Of a DNA stretch of 42,401 nucleotides, positions 8,492-16,271 are shown in pieces. Position 1 is the first letter of the stretch. Every line of letters starts with the position of its first letter. The notes beneath the pieces are model-generated. The model was not told where the DNA came from, made no database searches, and saw nothing but the letters and a program-made list of their open reading frames with translations. Position numbers and translations under genes: made by a program. Source of the DNA: Lysobacterales bacterium (GTDB lineage Bacteria; Pseudomonadota; Gammaproteobacteria; Xanthomonadales; SZUA-38); assembly GCA_030065125.1 (NCBI GenBank), contig JASJDM010000064.1:1-42401 (forward strand), in the 5' to 3' direction.

Positions 8492-9004
8492 ATGAAAACA
8501 GGATCCAGGTGGCCGCCGGTACCCGCGGGTGTCGCAATCGGCATCGCCATGATTATGGCCTTCGTCATCGCCGGCCGCGGCATTGGCGCCAGCGGCTCAA
8601 TGACCCGGTTTGCTGCCTGGGTGCAGCACTCGCTGTTCCCCGTGGCCACGGAGCAGGGGACCTACTTCAGCCGATACTTCGCCGAAGGCGCTCATCCGCT
8701 CTTCGATTACAGCATCGTACTGGCGATTGGCCTGATGATGGGTAGTTTTGCTGCAGCCCTGTTCAGCGGGGGACTGAGTGTGGAGGTGCTGCAGGGTCCG
8801 CGCAGCCGGACGCCAAGCCGGCTCGTGTATTCGCTCATCGGCGGCATTCTCGTGGGCTTTGCAGCGCGACTGGCGCGGGGCTGCACCAGTGGCCAGGCGC
8901 TGGTCGGGGGCGCTGAGCTTTCGCTGGGGGCCTGGAGCTTCATGATGTCGATTTTCGTCGGCGGCTGGATGGCGGCCTGGTTTGTGAGAAAGCAATGGAT
9001 ATGA
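8492..9004 (+). CDS. YeeE/YedE-type sulfur permease (first copy)
   Basis: A 170-residue inner-membrane protein with four to five hydrophobic segments. It carries the YeeE/YedE (DUF395) signature ARGCTSGQAL around C131, within the second half. In characterised relatives (thiosulfate transporter TsuA/YeeE) conserved cysteines of this kind pass thiosulfate across the membrane. At 170 residues it is a half-size unit; the next gene supplies a second unit, so the two may work as a pair. The start ATG is preceded by an A/G-rich AAGGGAAAGAACC stretch. Its end overlaps the next gene by 10 bp. The location upstream of a Psr/Phs-like reductase suggests import of a reduced sulfur compound. Confidence 0.88.
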   Translation: MKTGSRWPPVPAGVAIGIAMIMAFVIAGRGIGASGSMTRFAAWVQHSLFPVATEQGTYFSRYFAEGAHPLFDYSIVLAIGLMMGSFAAALFSGGLSVEVLQGPRSRTPSRLVYSLIGGILVGFAARLARGCTSGQALVGGAELSLGAWSFMMSIFVGGWMAAWFVRKQWI

Positions 9005-9768
9005 TTTTTCCCCTGGTCAAGACCGGGGCCATCAGCGATTCGACCAACCTCTGGCTGGCCCTGCCGACCGGTCTGTTGTTTGGGTTTGCGCTATTCAAAG
9101 CGCGCTTTACCGACAGCCGGCGCATTGGGTGGGCCTTTTACTTCAAGGACGTGGGCGTCCCGGTGGTGATGTTCTCGGCTATTGTCACCGCTATGCTGGG
9201 TCTATGGGGATTGAGCCTGGTTGGCGTGCTCGACATCAGCAAGGTTTACCTGCTGCCGACTTACCTCTGGCCCATGGTCGTCGCGGGCCTGATCTTCGGC
9301 GTGGGAATGGTCGTAGGCGGGTACTGCCCCGGTACGGCCCTTGCCTCCATGGTGACCGGAAAAATCGATGCGCTGGTTTTTGTGCTGGGTTTTTTCATCG
9401 GAAGCCTGTTCTTCGGTGATTTGTTCCCCGTCTGGGGGGACTTTTACAACAGCGACTACCGGGGCGTGGCCCGGCTGGACCAGGCCCTGGAGATTGACCT
9501 GGGTGTGGCCATTCTCGGTGTTGTCCTGATCGCCGTGGGTGGGTCCCTGGGTATGCGTTGGGTACAGAAAAAGGTCTGGCCTGAAGATGGACGGGCCAGT
9601 GACGAGGAAATCCGCACCCGGCTCGCCACCCTGAAACTCCAGGGTGCCCTGATCGCGGTAGCGCTGCTGATTGGAACGGTACTGGCAGTGTTCTCCACCG
9701 AATCGTTCATCGATGACCGGGTTGAGCCGCCGTACTACATCGTTCCGAAGGTGGCCGCCCAGCCGTGA
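8995..9768 (+). CDS. YeeE/YedE-type sulfur permease (second copy)
   Basis: A 257-residue membrane protein with about six hydrophobic segments and the family signature GGYCPGTAL, with C111 as the likely sulfur-handling cysteine. A C-terminal stretch (KKVWPEDGRASDEEIRTRL, about 190-208) is cytoplasmic and polar, followed by one last membrane segment. It starts 10 bp inside the previous yedE-like gene and ends in a GTGA overlap with the molybdoprotein gene, so all three are probably translated together. In many bacteria this family occurs as a split pair, which is what is seen here. The transported species (thiosulfate, sulfide or sulfane sulfur) cannot be told apart by sequence. Confidence 0.88.
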   Translation: MDMIFPLVKTGAISDSTNLWLALPTGLLFGFALFKARFTDSRRIGWAFYFKDVGVPVVMFSAIVTAMLGLWGLSLVGVLDISKVYLLPTYLWPMVVAGLIFGVGMVVGGYCPGTALASMVTGKIDALVFVLGFFIGSLFFGDLFPVWGDFYNSDYRGVARLDQALEIDLGVAILGVVLIAVGGSLGMRWVQKKVWPEDGRASDEEIRTRLATLKLQGALIAVALLIGTVLAVFSTESFIDDRVEPPYYIVPKVAAQP

Positions 9769-11966
9769 AGCGCCGGGAATTCATCCGGGTCTCGTCCCTG
9801 CTGGGCGCGGGTGCAGCCGTGGCGCCCTCGTTCATGCTGAGCGGTTGTGCCGCCAAGCCGCTGCCGGGCAGCGGGGCCGTCACCAGCACCCCCACCGTCT
9901 GCGACATGTGCTTCTGGAAATGTGCCGGCCACGTTTACCGGGAAAACGGCGAGATCTGGAAAATTACCGGCAACCCGGATGACCTGCACAGTGGCGGCCG
10001 CCTGTGCACCCGGGGCACCGGTGGCCCCGGCGCCTATCTGGATCCCGACCGGCTCAAGCAGCCGCTGATGCGGGTGACTGATGCCGACGGCCGCCAGCGC
10101 TTCCAGGAGGTGACCTGGGATGTGGCGCTGGACTTCATTGCGGACAAGATGCGTGGCATTGCCGAGACCGTCGGGCCGGAGCGTATGCTGATGCTGCACC
10201 ATGGCAGCGGCAGCAGACATTTTGTGCACCTGCTGCGGGCCTATGGCTCCAACAGCCGTGCCGAACCGGCGTTCGCCCAGTGCCGCGGACCCCGGGACGT
10301 CGGGTTTCGCCTGACCGTAGGCGAATCGGTCAGTTCACCCGAGCGCACCGACATGGCCAATGCCCGCTGCATCGTGTTCCTGGGTTGCCATATCGGCGAA
10401 AACCTGCACAACGCCCAGGTGCAGACCATGGCGGAGGCCATCAACCGCAACGCCACCCTGATCACGGTGGATCCGCGCTTCTCAGTGCCCGCCGGAAAGT
10501 CCCAGTACTGGCTGCCCATCAAGCCCGGTACCGACATGGCGCTGCTGCTGTCCTGGATGAACGTGCTGATCGACGAAGGCCTGTGTGACCAGGACTACAT
10601 CGAGCGCTACACCGTGGGCTTTGAACAGCTGGCCGCCCACGTGCGGCCGTACACGCCGGAATGGGTCTACCTGGAGACCGGCATCAAGCCGGACGTGATC
10701 CGGGAAACCGCCCGGGAGATGGCCAAGGCCGCACCCGCCACCGTGGTGCATCCCGGCCGGCACGCCACCTGGTACGGCGACGACACCCAGCGCAGCCGCG
10801 CGGTGGCCATCCTCAATGCGCTGCTGGGCTCCTGGAACCGCAAGGGCGGTTTTTACATTCCCGAGAGCGTGGACCTGCCTGAGTACCCGCTGCCTGACTA
10901 CCCCACGCCCAAAGCGCAAACCGCCGACGCCTACCCCGGCAAGTGGCCGTTTGCGAGCCAGGGGGTAACCAACGGCGCCATCGAGGCCTCCATTGGCGAG
11001 GATGCTTTCTTCAAAGGCTGGCTGGTGTACGGCACCAACCTGCCGCAATCGGTGCCCAACGTCGAAGAGAAACTGAAGGCTGCCGCAAACACACTGGATC
11101 TGCTGGTGGTGGTGGAGACCATGCCGTCGGAAATGACGGGTTACGCCGACGTCATCCTGCCGGAATGCACCTATCTGGAACGCTACGACGATCTGCGCAA
11201 TTCCGGCGAGCGAGAACCGTCCCTGGCCCTGCGCATGCCGGCATTCGAACCCAGGTACGACAGCAAGCCGGGCTGGTGGATCGCCAAACAGCTTGGATCG
11301 CGCCTGGGGCTCGATGAATACTTCCCCTGGCAGGACTACTCGGAAAAACTGGATTGGCAGCTCAAGCAGGTGGGCAGCTCACTGGAAGAGATGCAGCGCA
11401 TCGGCGTGAAAAACTTCCCGCGTCAATCACCGCTGTACTTCCGCCCCGGTGAGCGGGTTCAGTTCCGTACGCCCAGCCGAAAAATCGAGCTTTACTCGAA
11501 ACAGCTGGCCGACCAGGGGTTTGACCCCATGCCGGTCTACACGCCACCGGATCCCGTGCCCAACGGCTACTACCGGCTCAACTACGGTCGCATGCCGGCC
11601 CATACCTTTGGCAAGACCACCAACAACCCGCTGCTGTTTGAGCTGACCCCGGAGAACCAGCTCTGGGTCAATCCGCTGGTGGCCAGCCAGTGGTCACTGA
11701 GTAGCGGCGACTACGTTCGCCTGGCCAGCCCCGCCGGTGCCATCAGCAACCCGGTGCGGGTGCGTGTGACCGAGCGGATTGGTCCGGACTCGGTATTCAT
11801 GGCCCACGGTTTCGGCCACAAGTCCAAGCGGCTGCGGCTGACCGCCGGCGTGGGCGCGGACGATGCAGGCCTGATGAGCAACATCAAGATTGACCCGCTC
11901 ATGGGCGGCACCGGCATGCGGGCCAACTTCGTTACCTTTGTGCAGCAGCGGGCGAAATCCTCATGA
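9765..11966 (+). CDS. Molybdopterin oxidoreductase catalytic subunit, PsrA/PhsA-like
   Basis: A 733-residue catalytic subunit of the DMSO reductase superfamily, closest in layout to polysulfide/thiosulfate reductase A subunits. GTG at 9765 overlaps the upstream stop (GTGA). The N-terminus has a twin-arginine motif (RREFI, residues 3-7) and then LSGC, with C28 in a lipobox, so it may be a Tat-exported lipoprotein on the periplasmic side. The FeS cluster ligands are C46, C49, C53 and C81. C173 in FAQCRGP is at the position expected for a cysteine molybdenum ligand. The C-terminal MopB domain contains PAHTFGKTTNN and a final GVGADDAGLM stretch. It forms an operon with the FeS and NrfD subunits that follow. 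Tetrathionate, polysulfide or thiosulfate reduction, or the reverse oxidation, are all possible. Confidence 0.9.
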   Translation: MKRREFIRVSSLLGAGAAVAPSFMLSGCAAKPLPGSGAVTSTPTVCDMCFWKCAGHVYRENGEIWKITGNPDDLHSGGRLCTRGTGGPGAYLDPDRLKQPLMRVTDADGRQRFQEVTWDVALDFIADKMRGIAETVGPERMLMLHHGSGSRHFVHLLRAYGSNSRAEPAFAQCRGPRDVGFRLTVGESVSSPERTDMANARCIVFLGCHIGENLHNAQVQTMAEAINRNATLITVDPRFSVPAGKSQYWLPIKPGTDMALLLSWMNVLIDEGLCDQDYIERYTVGFEQLAAHVRPYTPEWVYLETGIKPDVIRETAREMAKAAPATVVHPGRHATWYGDDTQRSRAVAILNALLGSWNRKGGFYIPESVDLPEYPLPDYPTPKAQTADAYPGKWPFASQGVTNGAIEASIGEDAFFKGWLVYGTNLPQSVPNVEEKLKAAANTLDLLVVVETMPSEMTGYADVILPECTYLERYDDLRNSGEREPSLALRMPAFEPRYDSKPGWWIAKQLGSRLGLDEYFPWQDYSEKLDWQLKQVGSSLEEMQRIGVKNFPRQSPLYFRPGERVQFRTPSRKIELYSKQLADQGFDPMPVYTPPDPVPNGYYRLNYGRMPAHTFGKTTNNPLLFELTPENQLWVNPLVASQWSLSSGDYVRLASPAGAISNPVRVRVTERIGPDSVFMAHGFGHKSKRLRLTAGVGADDAGLMSNIKIDPLMGGTGMRANFVTFVQQRAKSS

Positions 11967-12505
11967 CGCGCTTCGCCATGGTCATCGATACGCGCACCTG
12001 CATCGGCTGCGGCGACTGCGTGGTGGCCTGCAAGACAGAGAACAAGGTGCCGGCCGGATTGAACCGGGACTGGATCGTCGAGGCCACCAGCGGCACTTAT
12101 CCGAACTTGAAGACCGAGTTCCGCTCCGAGCGCTGCAACCACTGCTCCAATCCCACCTGCGTGACCCTGTGCCCCACCGGCGCCAGCCACCTGTGGCAGG
12201 ACAGCAATATCGTGCTGGTGGACGCGGACAAGTGCACGGGCTGCAAGGCCTGTATTGCTGCCTGCCCCTACGACGCGCGGCTGGTGATGCACCCCGACGG
12301 CTATGTGGACAAGTGCACCTTCTGCCACCACCGGGTGGAAAAAGGGCTGGACCCGGCCTGTGTTTCCAGCTGTCCGACCCGCTGCATGCACTTCGGCGAC
12401 CTGGACGACCCGGGCAGCGAGGTCAGCCGGCTGCTGGCAACCCGTTCATGGAAGGTGCTCAGCCCGGAAACCGGCAATGAGCCCAACGTGTATTACCTGA
12501 CCTGA
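11963..12505 (+). CDS. 4Fe-4S ferredoxin subunit, PsrB/PhsB-like
   Basis: A 180-residue electron-transfer subunit with four cysteine groups: C13/16/19/23, C58/61/66/70, C91/94/97/101 and C118/121/133/137. This is the pattern of four [4Fe-4S] clusters in DmsB/PsrB/NrfC-type proteins. It has no signal sequence of its own and would be carried out with the Tat-exported catalytic subunit, as is known for this family. The ATG overlaps the catalytic subunit's stop by 4 bp (ATGA). The membrane subunit gene starts 5 bp after its stop. It should relay electrons between the quinone site in the NrfD subunit and the molybdenum centre. Confidence 0.93.
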   Translation: MTRFAMVIDTRTCIGCGDCVVACKTENKVPAGLNRDWIVEATSGTYPNLKTEFRSERCNHCSNPTCVTLCPTGASHLWQDSNIVLVDADKCTGCKACIAACPYDARLVMHPDGYVDKCTFCHHRVEKGLDPACVSSCPTRCMHFGDLDDPGSEVSRLLATRSWKVLSPETGNEPNVYYLT

Positions 12506-12510
12506 GGGGA

Positions 12511-13509
12511 ATGATGGAAGAACTGCTGGTCACCGCCCGAAGCAACGCGCTGATTGATCCCGGTCTGCACATCTGGACCTGGGAGGTGGCCATGTATCTT
12601 TTCCTGGGCGGGATGACCGCCGGGATCATGGTGTTTGCCGCGGCCATGACCCTGCTGAACAAAGACGAGGAGGCGCCCCTGGCCACCACCCAGCTGGCCC
12701 TGCTGGGACCCGTCGTCCTGTCCCTGGGTATGACCACCCTGTTCCTTGACCTGGAACACAAGCTGTTCGTCTATCGCTTCTACACGGCGTTCATGCCGCT
12801 GTCCCCCATGTCCTGGGGTTCCTGGGTGCTGGTGTTCATTTACCCGGTGTCGCTGCTGCAGATCCTGTCGACTCTGCGCAATGGTTACCCCCGGCTGGCG
12901 GTTTACCCGGATCGATCAGCCCTCGGGCGCCGGGTGTTGGACTGGTGTGAGTCCAACCGCCGAAGCATTGCCATGGCGGCCATTCCCTTTGGCGTTGCCC
13001 TGGGCATTTATACCGGCATTCTGTTGAGCGCCTTCAGCGCCAGGCCGTTCTGGAATACCGGCATCCTCGGTCCGCTGTTCCTGGTGTCCGGACTGTCCAC
13101 GGCCGCCGCGCTGGTGGCCCTGGCTGCGCGGCGCCACGGCGAAAGGCTTATGTTCACCCGCATCGACCTGGTGCTGATCCTGGTGGAACTGGCCCTGGTG
13201 GCGCTGTTCCTGATCAACCTGTCCACCGGCAGCGGCGTCCAGATCGAGGCCCTGGAATCCATTATGGGCGGACCCTACACCCTCCTGTTCTGGGGTCTGT
13301 TTATCGGTGCGGGTCTGCTGGTACCGCTGCTGCTGGAGGTGCTGGAGCTGCGCGGCGTGTCCATGAAGGTGGTCCTGCTGGCGCCGGTGCTGGTGCTGCT
13401 GGGCGGTTACCTGCTGCGACAGGTCATGCTGGATGTGGGCCAGGAGAGCACCTGGACCCAGTATCCGAGCCAGTATAATGCGGAGCTGCTGGATCGACTG
13501 CACCGCTGA
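12511..13509 (+). CDS. NrfD/PsrC-like membrane anchor subunit
   Basis: A 332-residue integral membrane protein with about eight to nine hydrophobic helices and an N-terminal WTWEVAMYLFLGGMTAGIM segment typical of NrfD/PsrC quinone-binding subunits. It would anchor the complex and exchange electrons with the quinone pool. ATG at 12511 is used, with GAGGGG directly upstream; a second ATG follows immediately at 12514. It lies 5 bp after the FeS subunit stop and 15 bp before the rhodanese-like lipoprotein, so the operon continues. Confidence 0.9.
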   Translation: MMEELLVTARSNALIDPGLHIWTWEVAMYLFLGGMTAGIMVFAAAMTLLNKDEEAPLATTQLALLGPVVLSLGMTTLFLDLEHKLFVYRFYTAFMPLSPMSWGSWVLVFIYPVSLLQILSTLRNGYPRLAVYPDRSALGRRVLDWCESNRRSIAMAAIPFGVALGIYTGILLSAFSARPFWNTGILGPLFLVSGLSTAAALVALAARRHGERLMFTRIDLVLILVELALVALFLINLSTGSGVQIEALESIMGGPYTLLFWGLFIGAGLLVPLLLEVLELRGVSMKVVLLAPVLVLLGGYLLRQVMLDVGQESTWTQYPSQYNAELLDRLHR

Positions 13510-13524
13510 CGGAACCTGGAAACC

Positions 13525-14148
13525 ATGAAGCAAATCTTTACGCCCTCTATTGTTTTATGCCTGCTGGCAGGGCTGATTGCCTGCGGCGGAAGTAGCGTGG
13601 ACCAGCCGTCATTGTCCCAGCTGGCCCAGGCAGCCGCCCGGGGCGAAGACCGGGTCGAGGTGAAACAGCTGGCCGAGTGGCTGATCGAGGAGCGCGGAGA
13701 TTTTGTACTGGTGGATCTGCGGACCGCCACGGACTTCGAACAGGGCCGCATCGGCAGCGCACAAAACCTGCCGCTGGCACAACTGTTCGCCGAGGGTGGG
13801 ACCGACGGGCTGCCCCGGGACCGGACCGTCGTGACCTACTCCAATGACTCCGAGACCGCCGCCAAGGCCCAGGTGATGCTGCGCCTGGCTGGGTTCGATG
13901 CACGGCTGCTGGCCGGCGGCTATAACGCCTGGCAGCAGAACATCCTCAATCCCGATATACCGGCGGAAGAGCTGGCCGGCGAAACCCTGGCGGTGTCGGA
14001 ACAGCGGGCCTTTGCCTGTTACTTTGTCGGCAACCGTTCGGAAGGGGCGGCCGTGCGATCGACCGAGCCGTTTGTGCCCCCGGTATTCACCGAGGAAGAA
14101 GAGCAAGAGCTGAAGCCGTTGCCGCCGGCCAAGGAAGAGTCCTGCTAG
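13525..14148 (+). CDS. Rhodanese-fold lipoprotein lacking the catalytic cysteine
   Basis: A 207-residue lipoprotein (signal LCLLAGLIAC, lipid-attached C20) with one rhodanese domain at about residues 44-138. The fold markers VLVDLRTATDFEQGRIGSAQ and LLAGGYNAW are clear. The active-site loop, usually VVYCxxG, reads VVTYSNDSE with S106 (codon TCC) in place of the cysteine, so persulfide chemistry at that site is unlikely. A C-terminal tail follows with C154-like FACYF, an acidic run (EEEEQE), a proline-rich part, and a cysteine as the very last residue. It is last in the plus-strand sulfur operon. It may bind or scaffold rather than transfer sulfur. The domain call is firm; the loss of catalysis is inferred. 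Confidence 0.85.
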   Translation: MKQIFTPSIVLCLLAGLIACGGSSVDQPSLSQLAQAAARGEDRVEVKQLAEWLIEERGDFVLVDLRTATDFEQGRIGSAQNLPLAQLFAEGGTDGLPRDRTVVTYSNDSETAAKAQVMLRLAGFDARLLAGGYNAWQQNILNPDIPAEELAGETLAVSEQRAFACYFVGNRSEGAAVRSTEPFVPPVFTEEEEQELKPLPPAKEESC

Positions 14149-14193
14149 CAGTCAGCCGGATCCAGGGGATCGAGGCAGAATTCCGACGGACGG

Positions 14194-15831
14194 CTAGGGC
14201 GGATCTTCCAGGGGCGCCCTCAACACCGTCTGCATTTCCCTCGGGTTGAGAGGCCGCTGGCCGTCCCGGGGAACGTCGCCCCCCAGGCCATCCAGGCTGG
14301 TCCAGGCGTCTGCCGGCAGGCCATCCTGCAGTAATCTGCTGGCCGGGACGAACCGGTAGCCGTCCGACTCAATGACGATCTCTCCCCGCCCCAGCCCCAG
14401 GGCAACGCTGGACTGGTGACACGACGCACAGCCCCGGGCCGGGCCGGAAGTATGGGGTGACAGCGGCGCGAAAACGCGCAGGAACTTCTGCTGTGCCAGG
14501 TCCGGATGTTCCAGCGTCATGATCATCCCGGGCACGAAAGGCTCAATCCGGTTGTCGTGGGACACGCCGAGGGTCGGCAGCCCGTGGTCGGTATCGCCGC
14601 TCCGGCTGTGCCAGCGTCCCTCAGTAACCTGTCGCGCGGCGTGATCCCACTGTTCCCCGCCGGGATCGTATTCCATGTGACAGCTCAGGCAGCGCGGGGC
14701 CCACTGGCTGTGGCAGCTTGAGCAGGCCAGGCGTTCATGCTGTTCCGAGTAACGGGCATGGGCGTCTTCCAGCTTCGGGACACGCAATACCCGCCCGGTA
14801 TTCTTGGTGTGAAGAAAGGTCCCGTCTGCACGCAGCTCGATATGCCACAGCGGCGTGCCGTGGCGCGCGGTGGTCAGGAATTGCGTTTGGTCGCTGACCG
14901 GGAACGGCACATGCCGCAGCATGCCGGCCATGTCGGCGGGCCACTGGCCCCGGGTCATGGTAGACGCGCCCGCGTGGCAGTCCGTGCACTGGATATCCAC
15001 GGCGTCGCGCTGGTGGGTCAGGGCGCCGCTGTCACCCATCAGGGCCACGCTGGTATGGCAGTCGATGCAGCCCATGCCGGCCCGATAGTGAACGTCGGCG
15101 GGCATTCGCTCCACCGGGCGTCTGTCCCTAAGACGGATGCCGTCATTGCTCGATTGATGCACCTCGGCCAGCCCCGCGAAACTCAGGGAGACCCGGCCAG
15201 ACCGGGAATGGCAGCCGAAACAGCGGGCATCTGAAACCCGGGTGGTGAGCGCGGCGTGGCCATCTGCCGGCACCTGGTTGATGTGACAGGCGCCGCAGCC
15301 GCCACCCCGGTCCAGGGTCTCGTTGCGCCCATGGCCCTCTCGGGGCTGGCCCAGGTGGCAGCTGGCGCACTGCTTGCGCAGCATGGAATCCGCAATGCCG
15401 TGTTCCAGGGACTGCAGGCTGCCGGGGGCGGGGTTGGTGTGCCCGTCAATGAGCGACCGGGTGACGTCCACCATGCCGCGACCGGTGTGCATCAGGTTGT
15501 TCGCAACCGCCTCCACCCGGTTTTCGTGGCAGTCGCCGCAGGCGCGCCGGGCCGTGGCCAGGTCGCCAGGATAGGCGATCAGATCCTGGTGCGCGTCGGT
15601 CTCTTCAACAGCTTCCGGGTTACCTGCGTGGCAGGCCGTGCATGACTCCGAGCCAAAGGCATGGACCGGGTTGAATCCGGACTGCTTGTTCTGATGGCAG
15701 CGCAGGCACCCGGGCTCACTTGCTGCCATGGCGACGCTCAGCCAGGCCAATGCCGCCAGCACTGCGATGACGCCAACGCAAGGGGCGGAATGGGAACGAC
15801 GCTGGGTGTTGTCCTGGACGTACGGATTCAA
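14194..15831 (-). CDS. Undecahaem (11 CXXCH) c-type cytochrome
   Basis: A 545-residue exported multihaem cytochrome. Eleven CXXCH motifs can be counted (CLRCH, CTACH, CGDCH, CASCH, CGACH, CFGCH, CIDCH, CTDCH, CSSCH, CLSCH, CASCH), between about residues 42 and 473. Many extra histidines suggest bis-His ligation. Upstream of the first haem is a signal peptide (RRSHSAP, then a hydrophobic run ending in SVAMA). The only start that keeps it is a TTG at 15829-15831; an in-frame TAG lies 33 bp further upstream and no ATG intervenes. The last about 70 residues have no haem. It is convergent with the Psr-like operon and is a likely periplasmic electron partner or a sulfur- or nitrogen-oxyanion reductase. 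I do not recognise the exact family. Confidence 0.88.
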   Translation of the reverse strand: MNPYVQDNTQRRSHSAPCVGVIAVLAALAWLSVAMAASEPGCLRCHQNKQSGFNPVHAFGSESCTACHAGNPEAVEETDAHQDLIAYPGDLATARRACGDCHENRVEAVANNLMHTGRGMVDVTRSLIDGHTNPAPGSLQSLEHGIADSMLRKQCASCHLGQPREGHGRNETLDRGGGCGACHINQVPADGHAALTTRVSDARCFGCHSRSGRVSLSFAGLAEVHQSSNDGIRLRDRRPVERMPADVHYRAGMGCIDCHTSVALMGDSGALTHQRDAVDIQCTDCHAGASTMTRGQWPADMAGMLRHVPFPVSDQTQFLTTARHGTPLWHIELRADGTFLHTKNTGRVLRVPKLEDAHARYSEQHERLACSSCHSQWAPRCLSCHMEYDPGGEQWDHAARQVTEGRWHSRSGDTDHGLPTLGVSHDNRIEPFVPGMIMTLEHPDLAQQKFLRVFAPLSPHTSGPARGCASCHQSSVALGLGRGEIVIESDGYRFVPASRLLQDGLPADAWTSLDGLGGDVPRDGQRPLNPREMQTVLRAPLEDPP

Positions 15832-15917
15832 ATTGGTGGTCCGTATTGCGGGTGTCGGTGACTATAATGGTCGGCCGTAGGGATATGATAATTGCAGCGG
15901 CCCGAGGAACAACAACA

Positions 15918-16271
15918 ATGCCTGAAAAACTGATCGGCCTGCTGGCGGCCCTGGTACTGGGCGGTTGTGCAGTCACGGTGGACACGCCGACTGAACTGGC
16001 CAACCGCATTCGATGGTCCACTGCGTCCGAAGTGGAAAATTTTGGGTATGACGTGTACCGGGGGCCGACCGAGGACGGCCCGTTTGTCCGCTTGACTACC
16101 CAGCCTGTCGCCGGGGCCGGCACCACCGACGAGGAACAGCAGTATCTCTTTGTTGACGACACCATCGATGAAGGGCAGGCCTATTATTACTACGTGGAGA
16201 GCATCTCGCTGAGCGGGGAACGGGAAAGATTCACGCCTGTATTCCGTTCGAAGGCCAAATTCAGGCAGTGA
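15918..16271 (+). CDS. Small lipoprotein with fibronectin type III-like domain
   Basis: A 117-residue lipoprotein. The ATG at 15918 has a GAGGAAC ribosome site upstream and begins a lipoprotein signal (LIGLLAALVLGGC). The mature part has an Fn3-like beta-sandwich pattern: NRIRWSTASEVENFGYDVYRGPTEDGPF, then YLFVDDTIDEGQAYYYYVESIS. This is the common pattern of a single Fn3 domain in surface proteins. The end overlaps the next gene by 4 bp (GTGA), so both are probably made together. It is divergent from the multihaem cytochrome, with 86 bp between the starts. Binding partner unknown. Confidence 0.75.
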   Translation: MPEKLIGLLAALVLGGCAVTVDTPTELANRIRWSTASEVENFGYDVYRGPTEDGPFVRLTTQPVAGAGTTDEEQQYLFVDDTIDEGQAYYYYVESISLSGERERFTPVFRSKAKFRQ

